Positions 18,118 to 27,100 of a DNA stretch of 64,000 nucleotides are shown in pieces. Under the pieces are notes generated by a model. That model made no database searches, had not been told where the DNA came from, and was given only the letters and a program-made list of their open reading frames with translations. This DNA comes from JAEUIX01 sp964611125 (GTDB lineage: Bacteria > Planctomycetota > Phycisphaerae > Phycisphaerales > UBA1924). Positions within the stretch are counted from its first letter, which is position 1. Each line of letters begins with the position of its first letter. The translations under genes were made by a program, and so were the position numbers. The stretch is taken from positions 1 to 64,000 of the forward strand of contig CAZSZO010000015.1 of NCBI GenBank assembly GCA_964611125.1, in the 5' to 3' direction.

Positions 18118-20841
18118 TCACTTCGCCCGCGCCGCCCACTCGCCGGCCTTGGCCTGATCGCCCCGAGCGGCATACAGCGCTGCGAGGCGGGCCGCGGTCT
18201 GACGGGCCCGCAGGTGGGCCTCTCCCTGGGCCGCCTTGATCTTCTCGTAGGCCTCCAGCAGCAGGGGCTCGGCTTCGTCGAGCTTCTTCTGAGCCACCAG
18301 GCACCCGCCCAGCGCGGTCTGGGCGTGGGCGATGGCGATATTGCCCTTGAGCTTGGTGGTCATGAGCTCGAGGGCCTGACGGAGCGGCTCCTCGCCGGCG
18401 GCCGGCTCGCCTGAGTCGGTCAGCGACCGTCCCAGCAGCAGCAGGCCAAAGGCGAGCTGCGGGTGCTTATCTGGAAGACGCTTGCGGGCGATCTCGAGCG
18501 CCTCGCGGGCGATCCCCGACGCCCGGGCCGCAGCCCGCGGGTCGGCCGGCGGGGTGGGCGGCGCGGCGCCGGCGCGATCCAGGATCAGGGTCCCCAGGGT
18601 CACGAGTTCAACATCGATGTCGGCGCGGGGGCCGCCCGGCTGCTTGCGGGCGAGTTCGATCGATTCCCCCAGCAGGGCCTCGGCGGAGGCGAAGTTGTCG
18701 GCCCCGCCCACGGCTTGCAGCGTCACCGCGAGGTTGGTCAGCGACTCGCCGATGTCCGGGTGCAGCGGCGGCAGCACGCGCCGGCGGATGTCGAGGGCGC
18801 GGCGCTGGATCGGCTCGGCCTCCGCGGGCTTGCCAGTCTGGCGCAGCAACTCCGCCAGGTTGCTCAGCGTGCGGGCCAGATCGCGGGTCTCGCCAGCAGG
18901 GGGCGTCGCGATGGCTTCGTGGACGGCCAGCAGGCGGCGGTTGAGCTGGATGGCTTCATCCGGTCGGTTCTGATCGAAGCGGACCGCGGCGAGGTTGCGG
19001 AGCGTGCCGAGCGTCTGGCGGTGGGTCTCGCCGAGGGTCGCTTTCTGAATGTCCAGCGCCTTGGTGAAGGCCTCCGCGGCGTCGTCGAGCTTGCGCTGGG
19101 CCTGAAGGGCGACGCCCAGGTTGCCCAGGGCATAGGCGTACTCGGCGGAGGTCGGGCGGGCCGCGAGGATGGCGAGGGCCTGGCGGTGGAGCTGCTCGGC
19201 CTCGTCCCGCTTGCCCTGCTGACGACGGATGAGGCCCAGTTCAGTCAGGCTCTCGGCGATATCGGGGTGGTCGGCGGGGAGGGCGGCGCGGCGGAGGTCG
19301 AGCCCGGACTGCAAGAGCGCCTCAGCCTGGTCGAGCACGCCCAGCGAGCGGTAGGTGCGGCCGAGGGTGGTGCGGAGGGCGCCGTCGATCTCCGGCTGGT
19401 CCTTGAAGGCGACGCCCACGACACGGGCCTCATCGATGACCTCGCGAACGGTGAGATTGGGGTTGGCGTTGCGGGCCGGTGAGACCGAGGCGAGCGTGTC
19501 GAGCATGAAGCGGTTGACCGCGGCGGACCGGGCGGCTTCACGCTGGGCGAGCTGGCGGGCCTGGGCCTCGGCGTCGCGGGCCTTCTCCGCGAGGCTGCGC
19601 TGAGTCTGGGCCGACGCTTCCGATTCGCGGGCCAGCATCTCCGCGTGCTGGGCCCGGAGCATGAAGAACGTGGTTCCGGCGAGGCCGAGCACGACCGCCA
19701 GCAGCACCGCGGCCCCTGAAACCACGCCAACGCGGTGGCGGCGCACGAACTTGGCGACGCGGTAGGAGACCGACGGCGGGCGGGCGACGACCGGTTCGTG
19801 CCGGAGGAATCGCTCGATGTCGGCGGCGAACTCGCTCACGGAGGGGTAGCGCCGCGAGCGGTCCTTCTCCATGGCGTGGGCGGTGATCCAGTCGAGATCG
19901 CCGCGGAGCTCGTCGGCCAGGGTGCGGGCGCTGCTGCGGCGCCGGTCGGCGGCGTCGCCGACGGTCTGAGGCGCCTTGGAGAGTCGGGTGCTCATCCTCG
20001 GCGGGTCCTGCTCGCGGATGATCCGCATGATCCCCTCGTAGCCGCCGGAGCGGAGCGTCCGGGAATCGAAGGGCAGCGCGCCCACCAGCAGTTGATAGAG
20101 CACCACGCCCAGCGAATAGACATCCGAGCGCGTGTCGATATCGAGCGCCGTGGCGCCGGCCTGCTCTGGGCTCATGTACTCAGGGGTCCCCAGCAGGCGG
20201 CCGTGCTCGGTGAAGATGGTCTTCTCGGTCAGACGCTGGCTGGTGGCCTTGGCGATGCCGAAGTCGATCACCTTGGGGCTGGGCTTGTCATCGACCGAGG
20301 CCACCAGGATGTTGGAGGGCTTGAGATCGCGGTGGATCACGCCCTTCTGGTGGGCATGGTGCACCGCGGAACAGACCTCGATGAAGACGCGCAGCCGCTC
20401 CTGGGTGGTCAGGCGGCGCTGGTCGCAGTACTCATGCAGCGGCACCCCCGGGACAAACTCCATCACGAAGTAGGGCCGGCCAGTGGACGTCGCCCCGGCG
20501 TCGAGCACCTTGGCGATCGCCGGGTGATTCATGAGCGCCAGGGCCTGGCGCTCGGCCTCGAAGCGGGCCAGGACCTCGGCGGTCTCGAGCCCGAGCTTGA
20601 TGATCTTGAGGGCTACGCGGCGCTGCACCGGCTCGCGCTGTTCAGCGAGATACACCACGCCGAAGCCGCCTTCGCCCAGCACCTGGAGCAGCTTGTACGG
20701 GCCGATCTCCGTGCCCGGACCCTCGGCGACCTGGTGAATCTTGATGGGCGAGGCTGCGGCGCCTCGGGCGCTGGCGTCGCTGCGATCGGTCGGCCAGCCC
20801 GAGCCGGATCCTGAGGTCAAGGTGGGGTCGGTGTGGCTCAT
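18118..20841 (-). CDS. serine/threonine protein kinase with TPR repeats
   Basis: 907 residues from the ATG at 20841 (AGGAA about 9 bases upstream). The kinase domain (about 50-330) has all key motifs: the glycine loop GEGGFGVVYLAEQ, VAIK-type lysine in ALKIIK, catalytic HRDLKPSNILV, metal-binding DFGIAK and GTPEYMSPEQAG. One transmembrane helix (about 375-400, VGVVSGAAVLLAVVLGLAG) is followed by a short coiled-coil-like stretch and about ten tetratricopeptide units (SLTELGLIRRQQGKRDEAEQLHRQ and similar). This is the common planctomycete Hanks-type layout, with the kinase in the cytoplasm and the TPR part outside. Substrates are unknown. It is divergent from the giant surface protein; the 294-bp gap between them shows nothing I can name. 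Confidence 0.92.
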   Translation of the reverse strand: MSHTDPTLTSGSGSGWPTDRSDASARGAAASPIKIHQVAEGPGTEIGPYKLLQVLGEGGFGVVYLAEQREPVQRRVALKIIKLGLETAEVLARFEAERQALALMNHPAIAKVLDAGATSTGRPYFVMEFVPGVPLHEYCDQRRLTTQERLRVFIEVCSAVHHAHQKGVIHRDLKPSNILVASVDDKPSPKVIDFGIAKATSQRLTEKTIFTEHGRLLGTPEYMSPEQAGATALDIDTRSDVYSLGVVLYQLLVGALPFDSRTLRSGGYEGIMRIIREQDPPRMSTRLSKAPQTVGDAADRRRSSARTLADELRGDLDWITAHAMEKDRSRRYPSVSEFAADIERFLRHEPVVARPPSVSYRVAKFVRRHRVGVVSGAAVLLAVVLGLAGTTFFMLRAQHAEMLARESEASAQTQRSLAEKARDAEAQARQLAQREAARSAAVNRFMLDTLASVSPARNANPNLTVREVIDEARVVGVAFKDQPEIDGALRTTLGRTYRSLGVLDQAEALLQSGLDLRRAALPADHPDIAESLTELGLIRRQQGKRDEAEQLHRQALAILAARPTSAEYAYALGNLGVALQAQRKLDDAAEAFTKALDIQKATLGETHRQTLGTLRNLAAVRFDQNRPDEAIQLNRRLLAVHEAIATPPAGETRDLARTLSNLAELLRQTGKPAEAEPIQRRALDIRRRVLPPLHPDIGESLTNLAVTLQAVGGADNFASAEALLGESIELARKQPGGPRADIDVELVTLGTLILDRAGAAPPTPPADPRAAARASGIAREALEIARKRLPDKHPQLAFGLLLLGRSLTDSGEPAAGEEPLRQALELMTTKLKGNIAIAHAQTALGGCLVAQKKLDEAEPLLLEAYEKIKAAQGEAHLRARQTAARLAALYAARGDQAKAGEWAARAK

Positions 20842-21135
20842 GACGGCGGTTCCTGAGGTCACAAGCGGGTCGGGCGATCAAATGGGTAGAAGATCCGGCA
20901 GGATAGTGAAACTGGCGGGCGCCGGGGCCGCGCATCATCCGATCAGATTCCGTACGTTTCGGTTGGCAGCGGCTGGAGGGCGGCCCGGAACCCGGGCATT
21001 TTGCCCCGAAAAGCAGGGTTTAACGAATCCGTGTCCTGCAGGGGCGTGGAGGACGCTCTTTCGCGGTAGATTAGTCCATGCACCGCGCGGGTCTTGCGCC
21101 CCTGGAGGGGCGTGCGGGCGGGCGAGGGGATCGTG

Positions 21136-24100
21136 ATGCGCAGCTTGACGGGCACTTCGGTGGTTGGCGTTCCGGCACTTGTTCAGTCGGCGGGCCGCGC
21201 CCGCAGGGCGGCGGCGCCGAAGGTGCGCGCAGGCTGGGATGGCGGAATCATGCCCCTCGAGCAGCGCACGCTGCTGGCCATGGTGAACTGGGACGGCGGC
21301 GGCGACGGTCGGTCGTGGCTCGACCCGCTGAACTGGTCGGCCGATGCGCTCCCGGGGCGCGGCGACGATGTCCGCATCGGCCTGCCCGCCGGCAGTGGCG
21401 GCGGCGGGGGTTGGGGTGGGGGGGGTGGGGGTGGGGGGACAGTCGGCGCTGGTGACCTGGAAGCCATCACCTTCGACACCCGCTTGGGCGGCGGCGATCG
21501 GATGTTCATCGCGAGCCTGCGATCGGATCGCCCGCTGGTGATCGAGAAGGGCGTGCTGGAGGCTGAGGCGACGATCGAGTTGACCGCCGGCCTGACCGTC
21601 GCGTCTCAGGGCGGGTTGGAATCGCGTTCCGGCTCGATCCGGGTGTTCGGGGCGATGGCGCCGGCGGGGGCAGGGCTGGGCAGCGGGGGTGGGGGCGCCG
21701 GTGGGGGCGCTGGCGAGCCGGCGATGACCAGCATCGGCGGCTTCCTGCGTGCTCGAGACATTCACGTTGACGCCGGGCCAGCAGGCGTGACGCTGGTGAC
21801 GGGCTTGATCGACGCATCGTGCGGAGCGGGCGTGGGCGCGGGGGTGGGCGGTCGGGTCGTGGTGACCGGTCAGCGGGTTGTGCTGCTCGGCCGGGTCGAT
21901 GCTTCCGGCCTGCTCGGCGGCGGCGAGGTGCTGCTGGGTGGGGAGCAAGCCGGTGCGCAGACGGCCGGCGTGCGCCCGGCCTGGATCACCTATGTCGGGG
22001 CTGACAGCGTGGTGCGGGCCGACGCCCTGACCAGCGGCCCGGGCGGGCGGGTGATCGTGTGGTCCGACTACATAACGGGCTTCTACGGCAAGATCAGCGT
22101 CCTGGGGGCCGGGGCAGTTGTGGGAGGTGGAAGGGGTGGCTTCGTCGAGACTTCGGGCAAAGAAGGGCTCGATTCTTCGGGTCAGGTTGATGCGGGCGCA
22201 GGGGGCGTGTGGCTGCTCGACCCGCGCAGCGTGACCATCAGCACGGCGCTGATCGCCGGCGGGGCCTTTTCCGGGGGCAACCCGCGGACGTTTACGCCGA
22301 CGGCCGACAACGCCAACGTGCGGGCCTCGGACATTCTCGCGTCGATCAACGCCGGAACGAGCGTGATCATCACCACCGGGGCCACCGGGGCCCAGGCGGG
22401 CTCGATCTCCGTGAATGCGCCGCTGACGCTGTCGGCCGGGGCGCCGGGCAGCCTGACGCTGAGGGCCGCGGGCGACATCATCCTCAACGCCTCCCTCACC
22501 GCGGCCACCGGCGGGTGGAACGTCACGCTCTCAGCCAACGATCAGACGCCCGGCCCTGATCCCTCGCCCACAGCGGGGAATGTACTGCTCTCGGCGGGGG
22601 TGTCGATCAACCTCTCGGGCGGGGCCCTCACGGTGAGCGGTGTGTCATTCTCGACACAGACGACCGGCGCCATCACCGCCGGGAGCGTCACAGCCAACAT
22701 GACCGGCGACATCCAGGTCAACGGCGACATCCGGGCGACCAGCGGTGCGATCACGCTGAATGCGGGGACGGACGGCACGGGCAATCTGACTTTCGCGACC
22801 GCCGGCGTCGACTTGAATGCGGCGACGATCGTGCTTCGCGCAGGCGACGGCACGGGCGGCGGCGGGACCGGCGCGACGGTGAACGTGATCGGCAACTCGC
22901 CGATCTTCCGCGCCGCCAGCCCGGGCGCCGCGCTGCCGCCAACCAATTTCACCATCCGCCAGGACGCGGCGATCACCGACGCCCAGATTCCCACGCTCGC
23001 GGCGTTCGGCGGCGGGTTCACACCCGGGACGTACACGCTCCGGTCCGATGACGCCACGGTGACGGCGTCGACGGCCGGCAAGATCGCGGGGGCGTCGGTG
23101 AGCCTGATCGCCTCCTCAGGCGTCGTCATGGCCGCCCCCATGGGGAACGGCTCGCTGACGATTTCTGCGGACTCCGATGGCGATGGCGCGGGGACGGCGT
23201 CGATCACGGCGGCGCTGACGCTGGGCAACTTCAGCAGCTCGGGCGCGGCGTTCTCCAACACCGGGTCGATTTCGTCGGTCAACGGTCTGACGATCTCGCA
23301 CTCCGGAACGGTGTCGATCGGCGCCGATCTCGAAGCGATCGAGGGTGTCGTGACGGTGCAGGGGTCGTCTGTGGCCCTCGCGGCGACGCTGAGCGCCAAC
23401 AACGGCGTGGTCCTCAACTCAGCGGGGGCCGTGACGCAGACGGCTGGCGCGATCATCGGTGCGCGGCTGCGGTTCAACGCCGGTGCGGGCTTCACCCTGA
23501 CCTCACCGCTCAACGATGTCGACCTGATCGCCGGTTCGGCCGGTGGTGCGGTGACGTATGTCGACGCCGACAGCGTCGGCATTGACTCGGTGCTGGGCGC
23601 TTCGGGCCTCGCCTCCACCGGGGCGGGCGTGTCGATCCAGATCCTGCTTGATGGCGCGTCGGTCAGCATCAACCAGCCGCTCTCGGCGCTCACCACCGTG
23701 ATTCTGGACGCGCCCGCGGGCGGGCAGTCGGGCCTTTCGGGGAACATCGTCGGCGCCGCGCTTTTGCTGCGGGGCGCTGGCGTGACCGCCTCTTGGGGCC
23801 TGCAGGGCACGGTTGCAACTTTCGCTTCCTCGGCGAACGGGCCGATCACGTATGTGAACAGCGGGGCGTCGAGTTTCAGTATCGGCTCGGTGGCCGGGAC
23901 GGCCGGGATCACCAATACCGGCTCCGATGTGGTGATCACCTCCGGCGGCACGCTCACCATCAGTGCGCCGATCAACCTTGGCGATGGGCGGCTGCTGCTG
24001 GGCGGCGCCGGAGCCATCACCCAGACAGCCGCGGGTGCGATCTCGGTGGGGGCGCTGGGCTTCCAGAACACGTCGACGGTCACCCTGACCGCGGCGAGCA

Positions 24101-27100
24101 ACAACACCGTGAGCTTCGCAGCCGTGGGTCCGACGAGCGTGAGCTACGCCGACGCTGGCGATGTGAACATCAGCGCTGTCATCGGCGTGAGCGGCGTGAA
24201 CTGCGCCAGCCTGCAGATGGCCGCGCAGGGCGCGATCCAGGTGCGCAGCCTGATCGTCACAACCGGCTCAACGAGCCTCTCGGCGGGGAGCGATGGAACC
24301 GGCAACTTCTCCTTCGGTCTCGCCGGGCTCTCGATCCGCGCCTCGAGCATCGCCCTGCGGGCCGGAAACGGCCCGGGTGGGGGGGGCGGGGCGGCGGTCG
24401 ATGTGATCACCAACGCGCCAGTGTTTCGCGGCGCGGCGGGGGGGGCGACCTCGCCGGGCTCGTTCTCGCTTCGGCAGGACGCGGCCATCGCCGACGTCGC
24501 GATTCCCGGCGTGGGTCAGTTCGGCATCGGCATCACCGGAATGACCTACGCGCTGGCGTCTGACGACGGCGGGCTGACGATCCAGACCGCGGCGAAGGTG
24601 GCCGGCGCGGGCCTTCAGTTGAGCGGCGCGCCGGCCCTGGTCAACGTCTCGATCGCGCCGCAGTCCCTGAGCGTGCTGACGGCGGCGGTGCTGAACGGCT
24701 CGGTGACGGCCACCGGGCCCGTCTCCTTCGCGGGGGCGGTCACGCTGAACACCTCCGTCACCATCGCCGGCTCGTCGGTGACCTTCAGTTCAACGGTCGA
24801 CGGCAACTCACCCGGGCTCCGGTCGCTCACGATCAACTCCACCGGCGCCACGCAGATCCAGGGGGCCGTCGGCGGCGCTTCGGCGCTGCTCAACGTGACG
24901 ACCAACGCCGGGGGCAGTCTGGCCTTCAGCGCGGGCGTCACCACCACCGGCAACCAGGCCTATGGCGAAGCTGCCGTGAGCCTCACCGGCTCGGCGACGC
25001 TCAACGCCGGGCCGTCGGGGGCCATCACCTTCGCGCCGGGGAGCGCTCTGGCCGCGGGTGCGAACCAGCTCTCGCTCCGCGCCAGCGACATCAGCCTGCC
25101 CGGCTCCCTCAGCGGTGCGGGCGTGCTCACGATTGAACCCGGCAGCGCCAGCCAGGGCGTGAACATCGCCGGGGCGCCGGCGACGCCGGCCCTCGATCTG
25201 ACGGCGGCGGCCCTGGCGGGCATCCAGAACGGCTTCAGCCAGATCGTGATCGGCCGGGCCGATGGCACGGGCCTGGTGGCGGTGAACGGCGCCGTCGCCT
25301 TCAACGACGCCGTCACGTTCCGCTCGGGCGGACCGAGCGGGACGGTGCAGGTGAACGGCTTGCTGCAGAATCTCGTCGGCGGCGGGTTCACCTTCGTCGC
25401 GCCGGGCGGGATCACGCTCTCGGCCGGGGTCAACACGCAGTCGGGCCCCGTGGTGATGAGCGATCGGGTGATCGTCGGTGCGAGTGTGACCATCAACACG
25501 ACCGTGGGCGGCGGCGCGGGCGGTGCGGTCAGTTTCGCGTCGACCGTTGACGCCGCGGGCCCGGGTGTCGACCTCACGGTCTCCGGCGGCGGGGCGCTCA
25601 CGACCATCGCGGGCGCCGTCGGCGCCACCACCCCGCTCCGGGCGATCACGCTCGGCCGGGCCAGCCTCGCGGGCGGGGCCACGACGACCGGCGCCCAGAC
25701 GTACGCATCGCTGCTGCTGGCGAACCCGAGCGGCTCAACGCTCAACCTCTCTGCCGCCGGGGCGGCCCCGGTGGTCATCACCGGACGGGTCGACGCCAGC
25801 GTGCTGGGCCAGCAGAGCCTGCAGATCGCAGCCGGGTCGATCACGCTGAGCGGGCCGGTTGGGGGTTTGACGGCGCTGGGCAGCTTCGCTGCGAGCGGCC
25901 CGGTCACGTTTGCCGCGGCGGGCGGCGTCTCGGCCACGAGCGCCGCAGGCGGGAGCGGCGACATCACGGCGATCGGCGTGGTGACTCTGACCGGGTCCGG
26001 CGTGGTCACCTTCACCTCCGCCGGCGGGCGAACGAGGCTGGGGACGGTCGACTCGGCCGTCTCGGGCCAGACCGGCCTGGTGGTGAACGGCGGGCTCACG
26101 CTCGGCCAGGTTGGCGTGGCGTCGCCGCTGGGCTCGGTGGCGGTCAACGGCTCGGCGATCGTCGGACCGGGCTCGGTGGTGACGCGCTCCGGCGCGGGTC
26201 AATCAGGTTCCCAGGCGTGGGCCGGGCCGGTTTCGCTCGCGGGGAGCGCCCGCTTCGAGGCCCGGGGCGCGGGCTTGAGCTTCGGCGCCGCGCTCTCGGC
26301 GGGCGCCGCGTCGCTGACGCTGCAAGCCAGCGACCTTCAGTTTTCCGGGCCGGTGACGGGTGCGGGCGCCGTCGCCATCGAGCCCGGGACGCCTTCGGGC
26401 GCGGTGCTCATCGGCGGCGCCGACGGCCCGGGCGGGGCTCTCGATCTTGCCCCGGCGACGCTGGCGAGGCTCGCGAACGGATTCTCGTCGATCACGATCG
26501 GCCGCAGCGACGGCTCGGGCGTGCTCACCGTGGCGTCGGCGACGACATTCGCCGACCCGCTCATCCTGCAGGCGCCGGTGGCCCCGGGTGCGATCCTGGT
26601 GAACGCGCCGCTGATCGGCGTCGACAACGCGACGATCACGCTCATCGGCTCGGGCTCGACGGTCGTGCTCAATGCCGACGTGCGCACCAGCGGCCAGGCG
26701 ATTACGTTCAGCGATCGGGTGGTCATCGCCGCGGCGCTGGTCACGATCGATTCAACCGGCAACGGCGCGGCGCCCCTCGGGGCGGCGGTCACCTTCGGCC
26801 CCGGCTTCGCCGTCGACAGCGAAGCGGGCGAGCAGAACAGCCTGACGGTGCGGGCGGGCACGACCGGACAGACGACCTTTGGCGGCGCCGTCGGGGCCGG
26901 GGTGAACGCCCGCCTGGGCGCCCTGGCGACTGACGCCGGCGGCGTAACGCTGTTGGGCCCGCTGGTGGTCGCCGAGAACCAGTCGTACGGCGACGCGATC
27001 CAGCTTGGCGACGCTTCGACGCTGATCGGCCAGGGGATCGCCTTCGCCTCGACGATCAACGGTGCGGGCGACGGCGGGCAGTTGACGGTTCAATCGCTGG

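Noticed and set aside
22542..24107. Long minus-strand open frames opposite the giant gene (also 24960-26147 and 26752-27900)
   Set aside because: They are antisense reflections of a Gly/Ala/Thr-rich gene with high GC; the residue make-up is Pro/Ala/Arg/Val rich with no domain, and the plus-strand frame has clear protein signals.
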